From: Streptomyces sp. NRRL S-31
Lineage (GTDB): Bacteria > Actinomycetota > Actinomycetes > Streptomycetales > Streptomycetaceae
Length of the DNA: 64,000 bases
NCBI RefSeq assembly: GCF_000718775.1
Contig: NZ_JOCB01000010.1
Span: 1-64,000, forward strand
Direction: 5' to 3'
Positions 7,281 to 17,323 of this stretch are shown in pieces. A program made the position numbers and the translations under genes. Numbering within the stretch: the stretch's first letter is position 1; the number at the start of each line of letters is the position of its first letter. The notes under the pieces were generated by a model that saw only the letters and a list, made by a program, of their open reading frames with translations, made no database searches and was not told where the DNA came from.

Positions 7281-10200
7281 CCGTCCCCGCGCGTCGTCGG
7301 CTGTTTCCCACCAGCCGCGCGTCGCGGCAGCCGGCTGATCGACGGCGCGGGGGCCGGCAGCCGCGGGACGGCCGCCGCCAGCGCGGCGACGGTGCGCTCG
7401 GCGAAGACCGCGCCGAGAGTGAACTCCCTGTCCAGCTCCGCGCTCGCCTCGGTCGCGAAGCGCATCGCCTGGAGCGAGTGCATGCCCAGTTCCAGCAGGT
7501 CGTCGTGGACCCCGACCCGTTCCACCCCCAGCACTCCCGCGGCCAGCCAGGCCAGTACCCGTTCCGTCTCGTTGCCCGGCCGTGCCACAGCGGCCGTCCG
7601 CGCCGGGGCGGGCTTCGGCAGCCGCTCCCGGTCGACCTTCCCGGCCAGGGTCAGCGGCCAGGCGTCGAGCACCTCGATGGCGCTGGGCACCAGATGTCCG
7701 GGCAGCCGGTCGGCGAGCGCCTGCCGCAGCCGGGTGCCGGACAGGGAGCGGCCGGTGACGGCGACCGCGTAGGCGATCAGCCGTCGGCCGCCCCGCTCGT
7801 CCCGGTCGCCCAGCACCAGGGCGTCGGCGACGTCCGGCAGGGCGCGCAGGGCCGCCCGTACCTCTCCGGGCTCCACCCGGAAGCCCCGGATCTTGAGCTG
7901 GTCGTCGCGCCGCCCGAGGAACTCCACCACTCCGCCGGGCAGCAGCCGCCCCTGGTCCCCGCTGCGGTAGAGCCGCCCGCCCGGCAGCGGGTCGAACGGA
8001 TCCGGCACGAACCGCTCGGCGGTCAGAGCGGGGGCGCCGAGATAGCCGCGGGCGACCCCCGCGCCACCGATGCAGATCTCGCCCACCACTCCCAGGGGCA
8101 GCGGGCGCAGTGCCTCGTCGACGACCACCACATGGGTGCCGGGAAGCGCGCTGCCGATCGGCACGTGCGACGCCGCGGGATCGGACCATTCCGCGGCCGG
8201 CTGGGCCGTGGCGATGACGGTGGTCTCGGTGGGCCCGTAGGCGTTGATCACCGTGGCGCCGGGTATCCGCCGGGCCGCGCGGAACGCCTCGGCGGAGACC
8301 ACGTCACCGGCCACCAGCACCCGCTCCGGGCCGGCCAGCGCCTCGGGCCGGTCGCGCACCAGTTCGTGGAAGACCGCCGTCGGCAGGACGGCATGGGTCA
8401 CCCCTTCGCCGGTCAGCCGCGCCGCCAGCGTGGGGATCGTCCACCCCGGCGGCAGGAAGTGGAGGGCGGCACCGTTGAGCAGCGATCCCCAGATCTCCAG
8501 CACCGACACGTCGAACGCCGGGGACGTGAGTGCCAGCATCCGGGAGCCGGGCCGCAGGTCCACGACCGCCGCCCGGTGCAGGCGCGCGGCGACCGAACGG
8601 TGCTCCACCTCGATGCCCTTGGGCTCCCCGGTGGAGCCCGAGGTGTAGCAGACGTAGGCCAGATCGTCCGGCCGTCCTTCCGGCAGCGGCGCCGGCGGAA
8701 GGTCCGCCGCCACCTCCCCGGTGGTGCCGTCCGGACGCGGACGCGGGGGCTCGTCGGCGATGAGCACCGGCAGGTCCGGGGGAACCGGCACCCGGCCCGC
8801 GAACTCGGCCGTGGTGACCAGCGCGCGGGCTCGGCCGTGCTCCACCAGGGCGGCCAGCCGGGCCGGCGGGTGACCGACGTCCAGCGGCAGGTAGGCGGCG
8901 CGTGCCGTCAGGACCGCGAGCTGGGCGATCACCAAGGGGGCGGAGAGCGGGACGCAGACGGCCACCGTGTCGCCGTGCCCGACGCCGGCGGCCAGCAAGG
9001 CGCGGGCCAGCGTGTCGGCGGCCGTCTTGAGCTGCCCGTACGTCAGGGGCTGCGGCCCCGAGGCCACCGCGAGCGCCCCGGGTGTCCTGTCGGCCCACCG
9101 GGCCACCATCGCGGGCAGCCAGCCGTCGGCCCCCTCGCGCTCCGGACCGCGGCCGGTGGCCAGTACGGCGGCCCGGGCGGCCGGGTCCAGGAGCGGAAGA
9201 GCGCTCAACGGGGTGTCCGGCCGGTCGGCGACGGCCTCCAGCAAATGCCGGTACGAGGCGACCATCCCGTCGATCAGCAACGGCTCCACCAACCCCGCGT
9301 CGAACTCCCAGGCGAGCGTGATGCCGTCCAGCGCGGTCCGCGGAGCGGGCCCCACCGGTTCCGGGGACGCGGGGACGCGCAGCACCCCGCCGGGCAGACG
9401 GGAGACCCGGCCAGGTGCGCTGTAGCGGGGCACGGCGATCACCGAGACGGCGAACTTGGCCGAGCCGTTGCTGAGCCCCTCGATGAGGGTGACGTCCAGC
9501 GGGTTGCCGCTCACCGTCCCCGGTACGGAGTCGTGGCAGGCGAAGTGGGCCTGGATGAGCGGGTTGGTGTCGGCGCTGTGCCGGGTGGCCCCCGACTCCT
9601 CCAGGATCATCTCGAAGGGCAGTTCCTGATGGTCGTACGCCTGGTGTGCCATCCGCCGCACCCGGCCGACGAACGTCTCGAAGGAGGGGTCCCCGTGCAT
9701 CCGGCCGCGGAGGACCAGCGTGTTGACGAACATCCCGACCAGGTCCTCCGACTCCTGCCAGCGGCGGGCCGCCACCGCGGACCCGACCAGCACGTCGCGC
9801 GAGCCGGTGTAGCCGCCGAGCAGTACGAAGTAGACCGCGAGCAGCACCGTGAACAAGGAGGCGCCGTTGCGCTCGGCCAGTGCGTCGAGCCGGCGGGCGA
9901 GGTCGCCGGGTATCTCGACGCGCGGCGCCGGGCCGCGGAAGGAACGCGCGGCACCGGTGCCACCGTGCGGGAGGCGCAGCACGGTCTCCGCCCCGGCCAA
10001 CGCCTGCCGCCAGTAAGCGCGTTGTGCGGCGGCCTCCTCGCCGTCCAGCCATTCGCGCTGCCACCGGGCGAGGTCGTAGTAGCTCACCCGCGGCAGCGGA
10101 CGTGGTGCCGGGCTTCCCGCGACGTGGTCGGCGTGGCCCTGGAGCAGTTCGCGGACGAACACGTGGAAGGACCAGCCGTCGTGCACGATGTGGTGTTCCA

Positions 10201-12628
10201 CCATCACGAAGATGTGTTCGGTGGGGGAGAGGCGTATCAGCAGCCAGCGGAACGGCGGGCCCTGTGCCAGGTCGAAGGGCTCGGCGAACGCCTGGCGCAC
10301 CGCCGAGCCGACCAGTTCGGCATGTGCGGCCGGGTCCCGGTCCTCGAGGTCCAGCACCTCCACCTCGACCTGCCAGGGGTCCACCAGTTCGCACCGCAGG
10401 CGTCCGTGTTCCGACGGGAAGCGGCTGCGCAACACCTCGTGCCGGCGCACCAGGTCGGTGAGGGCCGCGTCGAGCGCGCCCCGGTCCAGCGGCCCCTCGA
10501 GCCGGACCGCCGCCTGGGAGTGGTAGGCGTGTGCCCGCGGGGCGAACTGGTGCATCAGCCAGACCCGTTGCTGGGCGAAGGACGGCACCGGGCCCTCCGA
10601 GGCGGCGGCGGCCCGGGGGCCCGGCCGTGCCGTACCGCCCCCTGCCGTCGCCAGCGCCGCGATCCGCGCCACGGTGCCGCCGTCCAGCACCTCGCTCAAC
10701 GGCACCTCCACACCCAGGGCGGCACGGACCCGGGCCGCCAACTGGGCGGCGAGCAGGGAGTGGGCTCCCGCGGCGAAGAGGTTGTCATGGATGCCGATCC
10801 GCTCCACGCCCAGCAGTTCCGCCGCGATCCGGGCCACGCTCTCCTCGGTCCGGTCGCGCGGTGGGGACCAGGCCCCGGCGACGGGCCGGCCCGGGCGGGG
10901 CAGCCGGGAGCGGTCCACCTTGCCGCTGGTCAACAGGGGCCAGGCGTCGAGGACTTCGACCAGGTCGGGCACCAGGTGACCCGGCAGCTCCGCGGCCAGC
11001 GCGGCACGCAGGCCCGGGCCCGACACGGTGACCCCGGGGGCGGCCACCACGTAGCCGAGCAGGTGCCGCTCCTCAAGGCCGTCGACCACCGCGACCGCGT
11101 CCCGTACCCCGGGCCGTGCGGCCAGCGCCTTCTCCACCTGCCCCAGCTCGATCCGCGCCCCCCGGACCTTCACCTGGTCATCGGCCCGGCCGACGAACTC
11201 GATGTCGCCGCCGGGGAGCCGCCGGCCGAGGTCACCCGTGCGGTACATCCGCGCACCGGGCCGTGATCCGAACGGATCGGGCACGAAGCGCTCGGCGGTC
11301 AGCGCGGGTTGGCCGAGATATCCGCGTCCCACCCCGTCGCCCGTCACGCAGATCTCGCCGACCTCGCCGTCCGCGACCTCGCACAGGCCGTCATCGAGGA
11401 GGTGGACGCGGTACCCGGCGATGGGCCGGCCGATGGGGACCGGCGCCGCCCCGGGCGGTGCCTGGTCGACGGCGTCCGGGCTCCCGCCGGCCCGGACGGT
11501 GTGCATCGTGGTGCACACCGTCGCCTCGGTCGGTCCGTAGCCGTTGATGAAACGATGCCGGGCGGACCAGCGGCGGGCCGTCTCCGGCAGGCACACGTCA
11601 CCGACGCTCGCCACCGTGGCGAGGTCGGGAAACCCGTCCGGTTCCAGGGTGCGCAGAACCGGGGCGGGCAGCACGGCGAAGGTGATCCGCCGTTCCCTCA
11701 GCAGTTCGGCGAGCGGTTCCCCGCCCGAGGTGTGGCGGGAGTCGGCGATCTCCAGCCGGGCACCGCCCGCGAGGGCGAGCAGGATGTCGAACAGCGCGGC
11801 GTCGTAGGCCGGGTGGAAGAACTGCAACACCCGGGTGTCCGGGCCCGGTTCCGCGCCCAGGTAGTCCCGTTGGGCGTGGATCAGGTTGGTCACACCCCGC
11901 TGCTCGATCATGACCAGTTTGGGTTCGCCGGTGGAGCCCGAGGTGCACATGACGTAGGCCAGGTCGTCCGGCCCGTACGCCACGTGGGGCACGGGCGGGT
12001 TGCCGCGGGGAGCGGCGAGTTTGGGATCGTCCAGGCCGCTGGAGGGGCCACCGGGGGCGAGTCCGGGATCGTCCAGGTCGCTGAAGGGGACACCGGGGAC
12101 CGCCGTGTCCACACCCCGGCCGATCACCAGGACGGCCCCGGCGGCGCGCACCACCTCGCCCCGCCACACGGCGGGACTGTCCGGGCTCAGTGGCAGGTAG
12201 GCCGCCCCCGACCGCCAGATCGCCAGGATGGTCTCCACGAACCGCGGCCCCCGGTCGGCGACGACGGCGACCAGGTCACCGGGCAGCACACCGAGGGCGC
12301 GCAGCCCGGCCGCCCGGGCGTCGGTGCGCCGGCGCAGCTCGGCGTAGGTGACCTCGGTCGTCCCGTGCGCGATGGCGACGCGGGAACCGCACGCGCGCGC
12401 CGTGCGGTCGATCAGTTCCCAGGCCGGGGTCCAGGAGTCCGGTGTCGAGGAGGCGGCCGCGGTTCCCGCCGGGGTCCGGGCGGCTGTCCGGTGGCCGACG
12501 GGCGTGCCCGCGGGGCTCGGGGGCTCCGGACGGACCGCCCACGGGGTCTGTAGCCGCAACCCCTCGAGCAGCCGCTCGTACGCGGTTCCCGACTGCGGGC
12601 GGACAGGGGAGGAGGGGCCGTCGGACAT
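7277..12628 (-). CDS. dimodular non-ribosomal peptide synthetase (A-PCP-C-A-PCP)
   Basis: The 1783-aa product has, in order: adenylation domain 1 (about 50-560, core CTSGSTGEPK and NGYGPTEATV), carrier 1 (Ser near 622, AAGAHSLLA instead of LGGHS), a canonical condensation domain (about 685-1130, EHHIVHDGWS intact), adenylation domain 2 (about 1160-1680, YTSGSTGEPKG and NAYGPTETTV) and carrier 2 (ELGMHSLQAM, about 1715). There is no loading condensation or thioesterase domain, so it probably starts a chain whose release needs another protein. By my alignment neither binding pocket (A1 D-A-F..., A2 D-V-L...) matches a common amino-acid code. The ATG at 12628 has GAGAGG 7 bases upstream; the open frame continues to 13141 but that extension is not domain-like. 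First gene of an operon with the C-PCP protein and P450. Confidence 0.93.
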   Translation of the reverse strand: MSDGPSSPVRPQSGTAYERLLEGLRLQTPWAVRPEPPSPAGTPVGHRTAARTPAGTAAASSTPDSWTPAWELIDRTARACGSRVAIAHGTTEVTYAELRRRTDARAAGLRALGVLPGDLVAVVADRGPRFVETILAIWRSGAAYLPLSPDSPAVWRGEVVRAAGAVLVIGRGVDTAVPGVPFSDLDDPGLAPGGPSSGLDDPKLAAPRGNPPVPHVAYGPDDLAYVMCTSGSTGEPKLVMIEQRGVTNLIHAQRDYLGAEPGPDTRVLQFFHPAYDAALFDILLALAGGARLEIADSRHTSGGEPLAELLRERRITFAVLPAPVLRTLEPDGFPDLATVASVGDVCLPETARRWSARHRFINGYGPTEATVCTTMHTVRAGGSPDAVDQAPPGAAPVPIGRPIAGYRVHLLDDGLCEVADGEVGEICVTGDGVGRGYLGQPALTAERFVPDPFGSRPGARMYRTGDLGRRLPGGDIEFVGRADDQVKVRGARIELGQVEKALAARPGVRDAVAVVDGLEERHLLGYVVAAPGVTVSGPGLRAALAAELPGHLVPDLVEVLDAWPLLTSGKVDRSRLPRPGRPVAGAWSPPRDRTEESVARIAAELLGVERIGIHDNLFAAGAHSLLAAQLAARVRAALGVEVPLSEVLDGGTVARIAALATAGGGTARPGPRAAAASEGPVPSFAQQRVWLMHQFAPRAHAYHSQAAVRLEGPLDRGALDAALTDLVRRHEVLRSRFPSEHGRLRCELVDPWQVEVEVLDLEDRDPAAHAELVGSAVRQAFAEPFDLAQGPPFRWLLIRLSPTEHIFVMVEHHIVHDGWSFHVFVRELLQGHADHVAGSPAPRPLPRVSYYDLARWQREWLDGEEAAAQRAYWRQALAGAETVLRLPHGGTGAARSFRGPAPRVEIPGDLARRLDALAERNGASLFTVLLAVYFVLLGGYTGSRDVLVGSAVAARRWQESEDLVGMFVNTLVLRGRMHGDPSFETFVGRVRRMAHQAYDHQELPFEMILEESGATRHSADTNPLIQAHFACHDSVPGTVSGNPLDVTLIEGLSNGSAKFAVSVIAVPRYSAPGRVSRLPGGVLRVPASPEPVGPAPRTALDGITLAWEFDAGLVEPLLIDGMVASYRHLLEAVADRPDTPLSALPLLDPAARAAVLATGRGPEREGADGWLPAMVARWADRTPGALAVASGPQPLTYGQLKTAADTLARALLAAGVGHGDTVAVCVPLSAPLVIAQLAVLTARAAYLPLDVGHPPARLAALVEHGRARALVTTAEFAGRVPVPPDLPVLIADEPPRPRPDGTTGEVAADLPPAPLPEGRPDDLAYVCYTSGSTGEPKGIEVEHRSVAARLHRAAVVDLRPGSRMLALTSPAFDVSVLEIWGSLLNGAALHFLPPGWTIPTLAARLTGEGVTHAVLPTAVFHELVRDRPEALAGPERVLVAGDVVSAEAFRAARRIPGATVINAYGPTETTVIATAQPAAEWSDPAASHVPIGSALPGTHVVVVDEALRPLPLGVVGEICIGGAGVARGYLGAPALTAERFVPDPFDPLPGGRLYRSGDQGRLLPGGVVEFLGRRDDQLKIRGFRVEPGEVRAALRALPDVADALVLGDRDERGGRRLIAYAVAVTGRSLSGTRLRQALADRLPGHLVPSAIEVLDAWPLTLAGKVDRERLPKPAPARTAAVARPGNETERVLAWLAAGVLGVERVGVHDDLLELGMHSLQAMRFATEASAELDREFTLGAVFAERTVAALAAAVPRLPAPAPSISRLPRRAAGGKQPTTRGDG

Positions 12629-13227
12629 GGAGCTGCCTCTCTCGGACCTCAAGGGATCGCCGGCAGACGGGCCTCGGCCCTCCGGCAGCCGGGTACTCGC
12701 GGGAGCCGTACGGCGCCGCCGGCTCACTCTCGGCAGAGCGCTCCCGACGAAGCCGACACGGGTCACAGTCGACATCATGGCCATGATCCGGCCACGGCGA
12801 TCACTGTAGGGGAGGTGGTCGCACTCAGGGAAGGGCCCACCCGTCCCGGAGTCCCGGCCTGGAAGTCCCGTGCCGGAAAGCCGTGCCGAGAATGCCCGTG
12901 CCGGACATGCCCGAACCGAAGGGCGCAGCACGGACGGACGGCTGAATCCCGTGCGCCCCTTGAATCCCCTGAGAAATCCCAAAACCGGGAATCGGTCGCC
13001 ATTCTCGACTCGGGAAACGCCGCCGGGCAAGTCTCGCGCAAGGGTGATCAAGTGATTCTGCGCAACTGAGAACCCGGTGGCCACCAGCCCTGACGCCACG
13101 ACACGAACGGTTAACACGACCGGTATTGACAGACCGTTCATTCATTTCCGCTAATTGGCCGGAAGTGTTGGCGCGAAAGCGCTGATTCACCGGCCCACAC
13201 CCCAGGGCCCGTCACGATAGGTACGTT
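12629..13227. promoter_or_regulatory. divergent control region between NRPS operon and protease gene
   Basis: About 600 bp without a convincing gene. Towards the protease gene there is TTGACA (13126-13131) followed 19 bp later by CTAATT (13151-13156), a plausible promoter, overlapped by an inverted pair gaacggt (13105-13111) and accgttc (13133-13139) that could be an operator. On the NRPS side, 12840-12910 contains four imperfect copies of a short element built on (c)ccgtgccg(g/a). The segment 12956-12973 (ccccttgaatcccctgag) matches, at 16 of 18 positions, the minus-strand sequence of the decamer array before the P450 gene. All assignments are by eye. Confidence 0.45.
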
Positions 13228-15849
13228 GTGCATTCATCCTCGCTCCGAAGAGAGCGGACAACCGTCTTCCGGTCGGCCCGGCGCGGTGCCGCGGCCGTGG
13301 GACTCACGGCCCTCGCCCTCCTCGGCGTCGGCATCCCCGCGTTCGCCGCGCCGGCCCCGGCCTCCGGCCCCGCGCCGACCCGCCTCGCCACCACGCCGGG
13401 CACCGACGACACCGCGACCGCCGACCCGGTCCCCGTCTGCGGCACGCCCTCCGAGGGACACGCCTCCTGCTATGCCATGCGCTCCGCCGACCAGCCCCCG
13501 CTGCTCCGGCTCGCCGCGGCACAGACACCGCCCGGCCTCGGCCCCCAGGACCTCCGGAACGCGTACAGCCTCCCGGCCGACGGCGGTGCCGGACAGACCA
13601 TCGCCATCGTCGACGCCCACGACAACCCCCAGGCGGAGGCGGACCTGGCCGTCTACCGCGCCCAGTACGGGTTGCCACCGTGCACCACGGCCAACGGCTG
13701 CTTCCGAAAGGTCGACCAGCGCGGCGGCACCGACTACCCGGCCCCGAACGACATGTGGGCCGGTGAGATAGCCCTCGACCTCGACATGGTCTCCGCTGTC
13801 GCCCCGCGGGCGCACATCCTGCTCGTGGAGACGGACAACGACGGCCTGGACCGGCTTGCCGCCGGTGTCGACAAGGCCGTGGAACTGGGCGCGAAATACG
13901 TGTCCAACTCCTACGGCCGCGCCGGCGACCACGCCGACGACCAGGAGATCTACGGCTCCTCCTACGACCACCCCGGTGTCGCGATTGTCGCGGCGAGCGG
14001 TGACAACGGCTACGGCGTCGCCTTCCCCGCGACGCTCCCCACCGTGACGGCGGTCGGCGGCACGAACCTGACGGCGGACCCGGACAGCCCGAGTGGCTGG
14101 ACCGAGACCGTGTGGAAGCGCGGCTCCTACGGCCCCGGCTCCGGCTGCGCGTCGTACCGGACGAAGCCGGAGTTCCAGAAGGACACCGGCTGCCCGGGGC
14201 GGAGCGTCACCGACGTGTCCGCGGTCGCTGACAACGTTGCCGTCTACTCGACGTACGGCTCCCTGGGCACCGGCTGGCAGCGCTACGGCGGCACCAGCGC
14301 GGCCACCCCGGTGATCGCCGCCACCTACGCGCTGGCCGGTACGCCCCGCCCGGGCACCTACCCCAACGCCTACCCGTACGCGGCCGACGGCTCCGGGCTG
14401 AACGACATCACCTCCGGCGACAACGGCACGTGCGCCACCGGCTACCTGTGCACGGCGGGGCCCGGATACGACGGCCCCACCGGCCTCGGCACCCCGGCCG
14501 GCCTGGCGGCCTTCCGCGACGGTCCGAGCGGTACCCTCACGGGCACGGTGACGGACGCGAAGACGGGCGAGCCCGTCGCCGGCGCCACCGTCGGCTCCGG
14601 GCTGGACGTGGCGACGACGCGTGCCGACGGCACGTACACCCTGAACCTCCCCGTCGGGGAGACCGACGGCATCACCGCCACGGCGTTCGGCTACGCGTCC
14701 GCGGCCCCGGTCACCCTCGGCATCGCGGACGGCCAGGCCCTGACCCACGACTTCGCCCTGAAGGCCCTGCCCCGCACGCATGTGCGCGGGACCGTCCGGG
14801 ACGGCTCGGGGCACGGCTGGCCGCTCTACGCACGGATCGCCGTCGAGGGCTCGCCGGAGGCACCGGTCTGGACCGACCCGGTCACCGGTGACTACGACCT
14901 CGCCCTGCCGAAGAACGCCGGCTACACCCTCGACATCACCGCCGCCCTGCCCGGCTACGAGGCGCTCACCCGCCAAGTGACGGTGTCCGGCAAGCCCGTG
15001 ACGGCCGACGCGGCACTGACCGTGGACCCCGACGCGGCCACCGCCGTCGGCTACGACCCGCAACGCAAGCCGCACACCGAGGGCTTCGACTCCACCACGG
15101 CCGCCCCGCGGGGCTGGACGGTGTCGACCGCGCCGGGCAGCGACAACGGCTGGCGCTTCGACGACCCGAACCAGCGGAACAACATGACCGGCGGCAGCGG
15201 TGCCTTCGCGGTCATCGAGAGCGACAGCGGGCCGTTCGGACCGCACCAGGACACCGCGCTTGTCAGCCCCGCCTACGACCTGTCGGACGCGCAGTCGGCC
15301 GACCTCACCTTCAAGACCGGCTACATCACCAACCTCAGCCAGCAGCACATGACAGTGGACGCCAGCACCGACGACGGCACCACCTGGCACACCGTGTGGG
15401 GCGGTCCCAAGGCGGGCGGCCAGGAGGACCATCTCACCGTGAGCGTGCCGCTGCGGCAGTACGCCGGTCAGTCGTCCGTGCGGCTGCGCTTCCACTTCGT
15501 CGCGGACTGGGCCTACTTCTGGCAGGTCGACGACGTGAACCTGGAGAGCCGGACGCTGAAGCCGGTACCGGGCGGACTGACCGTGGGCACCGTGGAGGAC
15601 GCCCGCACCGGCCACGGCATCGTCGGCGCGACCGTCACGGACACCTCGGGACCGGGCGCCGGAGCGCGTACCGTGGCCACCCCCGAGGACCCGGCCGTCG
15701 GCGACGGACTGTACACACTGTTCACGGCCGGGACCGGAGCGCACACCCTGCGCGCCACGGCGGACGGCTACGCGCCACTCGCCCGGCGGGCCGTGACGCA
15801 CGACGACCGCGTCACCCGGCGGAGTTTCCCGCTCACCGCGGGACGATGA
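13228..15849 (+). CDS. secreted S53 (sedolisin)-type serine-carboxyl protease with regulatory-like C-terminal domains
   Basis: The 873-aa precursor has a twin-Arg-rich basic start and hydrophobic signal (GLTALALLGVGIPAFA). The catalytic domain (about 100-430) shows the sedolisin pattern: E180 and D184 in GEIALDLD, SGDNGYG for the oxyanion region and Ser357 in YGGTSAATPV. Residues about 440-600 contain two carboxypeptidase-regulatory-like beta-sandwich units (TGTVTDAKTGEPVAGATV; RGTVRDGSGH), followed by a MAM/immune-inhibitor-A-like beta domain (about 620-775) and a last regulatory-like unit (790-870). It is likely exported and cell-wall or matrix associated. The GTG at 13228 is preceded by only a weak binding site. 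A strong hairpin follows 40 bp after the stop. Confidence 0.88.
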   Translation: MHSSSLRRERTTVFRSARRGAAAVGLTALALLGVGIPAFAAPAPASGPAPTRLATTPGTDDTATADPVPVCGTPSEGHASCYAMRSADQPPLLRLAAAQTPPGLGPQDLRNAYSLPADGGAGQTIAIVDAHDNPQAEADLAVYRAQYGLPPCTTANGCFRKVDQRGGTDYPAPNDMWAGEIALDLDMVSAVAPRAHILLVETDNDGLDRLAAGVDKAVELGAKYVSNSYGRAGDHADDQEIYGSSYDHPGVAIVAASGDNGYGVAFPATLPTVTAVGGTNLTADPDSPSGWTETVWKRGSYGPGSGCASYRTKPEFQKDTGCPGRSVTDVSAVADNVAVYSTYGSLGTGWQRYGGTSAATPVIAATYALAGTPRPGTYPNAYPYAADGSGLNDITSGDNGTCATGYLCTAGPGYDGPTGLGTPAGLAAFRDGPSGTLTGTVTDAKTGEPVAGATVGSGLDVATTRADGTYTLNLPVGETDGITATAFGYASAAPVTLGIADGQALTHDFALKALPRTHVRGTVRDGSGHGWPLYARIAVEGSPEAPVWTDPVTGDYDLALPKNAGYTLDITAALPGYEALTRQVTVSGKPVTADAALTVDPDAATAVGYDPQRKPHTEGFDSTTAAPRGWTVSTAPGSDNGWRFDDPNQRNNMTGGSGAFAVIESDSGPFGPHQDTALVSPAYDLSDAQSADLTFKTGYITNLSQQHMTVDASTDDGTTWHTVWGGPKAGGQEDHLTVSVPLRQYAGQSSVRLRFHFVADWAYFWQVDDVNLESRTLKPVPGGLTVGTVEDARTGHGIVGATVTDTSGPGAGARTVATPEDPAVGDGLYTLFTAGTGAHTLRATADGYAPLARRAVTHDDRVTRRSFPLTAGR

Positions 15850-15888
15850 CCGCGAGCCGGGCCACGGCGGTACGGCCGACGGGGCCCC

Positions 15889-15914
15889 GGCTCAGGGCGC
15901 CCGCGCCCTGAGCC
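15889..15914 (+). terminator. hairpin downstream of the protease gene
   Basis: A 12-bp stem (ggctcagggcgc / gcgccctgagcc) with a 2-base centre lies 40 bp after the protease stop. The LuxR-type gene converges from the other side, so it may act in both directions. Confidence 0.6.
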
Positions 15915-15980
15915 CCGTGCCCGCCCGCGCCGGTCAGCCGCCGCGGTCGGGCCACGGGCCAGGGGCCGCGGGGCGTGCGG

Positions 15981-16013
15981 CCGGTGCCGTGTCCGACAGG
16001 GGTACGGCACCGG
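15981..16013 (-). terminator. hairpin downstream of the LuxR-type gene
   Basis: Ten-base arms (ccggtgccgt / acggcaccgg) with a 13-base loop, 44 bp beyond the stop of the minus-strand regulator at 16057. Confidence 0.45.
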
Positions 16014-16056
16014 CACCCCGCGCTCGGGGCGCCGACCCACGAGGGGAGCCGAACGG

Positions 16057-17088
16057 TCAGGGCCGCCCCTCCAGCCACCCGTGCTCCGCCGCCAGCAGCG
16101 CGATCTGGAAGCGGGTGCGGGCGCCCAGCACGGCGCCCGCCTCGCTGACGTGCTTCTGCACCGTCCGGCGGCTCACCCTGAGCACCCGGGCGATGGTGTC
16201 GTCCTTCATGCCGGTGGCCATCAGACGCAGGATCTCGCGGGTCCGCGCGTCCGGCACCGCGGGCCGTGCCGCGGACCCCGGCACCGCGTCGCCGTGCGCG
16301 GGCCCCAGCCCCTCGCGCAGGCCGGCCAGCGACACCGGCACAGCCCGTTCCCACACGCTCTCGAATAGCGCCACCAGCGCTTCCACCAGCGCGGGCGAGT
16401 GCACCACCAGGGAACCCGCCGCGGGCCGGTCCCCGCGTACCGGCAACAGCGCGGCCGTCCGGTCGAACACCACCAGTTTCACCGGCAGCCGTGACGCGAG
16501 CCGCAGGTGCCCGCCCTCCGCCGTACCGCGCAGCGCCGTCTCCAGCGACACCGCGTCGGTGAAGCCGTCCGTCTCGTACACCGACCGCATCCGCACCCCG
16601 TCCGACACATCCAGATCCCGGGCGGCTGCCCGAGGACCCGCGACGTACGGGGGCTTGGCCAGGTGCAGCACCTCCGACGTGCTTCCCTTCAGCAACTGGC
16701 CGTAGCGCGCGGACACCTCCTGCTCATGCTCCAGTACCTCCACCACGTGTGCGGCGCGCGGTCCGGACACCTCTTCGTACACCTCGTGCAACCGCTCCAC
16801 CAGTGCCTCGGCGCCCGCCAGTTCGGCCCGGCGCCGGGCCAGCAGCGCGCCGAGCGACGCCCGCGGAGGACCCGCCGCCCACCGCGCCGACCCGCCGCCG
16901 ACGCGCAGGGCCAGCGAAGCCTCGACCAGTTCCCGCAGCGCCGCCTCCGCCGTCGCCACGGGCACCCCCACCGCCTCCGCCACCTGGGCAGAGTCCGCCG
17001 ACGCCACGGTGACCAGGTACTCCAGCACCCGCCCGCCCAGCGGATCGAGGCCGGTCCCCGACCAGGCGCTGTCCGGCATCCCATCCAT
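16057..17088 (-). CDS. LuxR-family regulator with N-terminal winged-helix (TrmB-like) domain
   Basis: The 343-aa product opens with a helix-turn-helix of the TrmB/MarR kind (VLEYLVTVASADSAQVAEAV), has a middle sensor-like region, and ends with a LuxR-type DNA-binding domain (TREILRLMATGMKDDTIARV, then SRRTVQKHVSE). This architecture is common in Streptomyces orphan regulators. The start is uncertain: ATG 17088 and ATG 17115 are both in frame, and neither has a strong binding site. It converges with the protease gene and diverges from the GNAT gene; its target is unknown. Confidence 0.85.
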   Translation of the reverse strand: MDGMPDSAWSGTGLDPLGGRVLEYLVTVASADSAQVAEAVGVPVATAEAALRELVEASLALRVGGGSARWAAGPPRASLGALLARRRAELAGAEALVERLHEVYEEVSGPRAAHVVEVLEHEQEVSARYGQLLKGSTSEVLHLAKPPYVAGPRAAARDLDVSDGVRMRSVYETDGFTDAVSLETALRGTAEGGHLRLASRLPVKLVVFDRTAALLPVRGDRPAAGSLVVHSPALVEALVALFESVWERAVPVSLAGLREGLGPAHGDAVPGSAARPAVPDARTREILRLMATGMKDDTIARVLRVSRRTVQKHVSEAGAVLGARTRFQIALLAAEHGWLEGRP

Positions 17089-17323
17089 ACGTTCCGACAC
17101 TCCCGTGCGCCGCATGCCGGGCCACCCGAGCGGAGGCGATGTCCATGCAGCAGCCGTCATTCTCCCGCGCGGGACCGACTCGCTCATGACCACCGCGGGC
17201 ACCCGGCCGCGCGGCGACGCGGCCGGAGAGACAATCCGTGCCGATCCCGTATGAACCACCTGACCGCGAAGGTCCCCGGAACGTAGTCTCCGCGGACGGC
17301 AGGTGGCAAGCACATGCCCCGGT

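Noticed and set aside
7013..11266. A 1417-codon plus-strand frame opposite the NRPS gene
   Set aside because: Antisense to well-supported adenylation and condensation domains; sequence is Arg/Gln/Gly-rich shadow.
12629..13141. N-terminal extension of the NRPS up to 13141
   Set aside because: The extra 171 codons have no domain similarity and contain short DNA repeats; ATG 12628 has a good binding site.
13234..15801. An 855-codon minus-strand frame opposite the protease gene
   Set aside because: The plus strand has a signal peptide and catalytic motifs; the minus frame has none.
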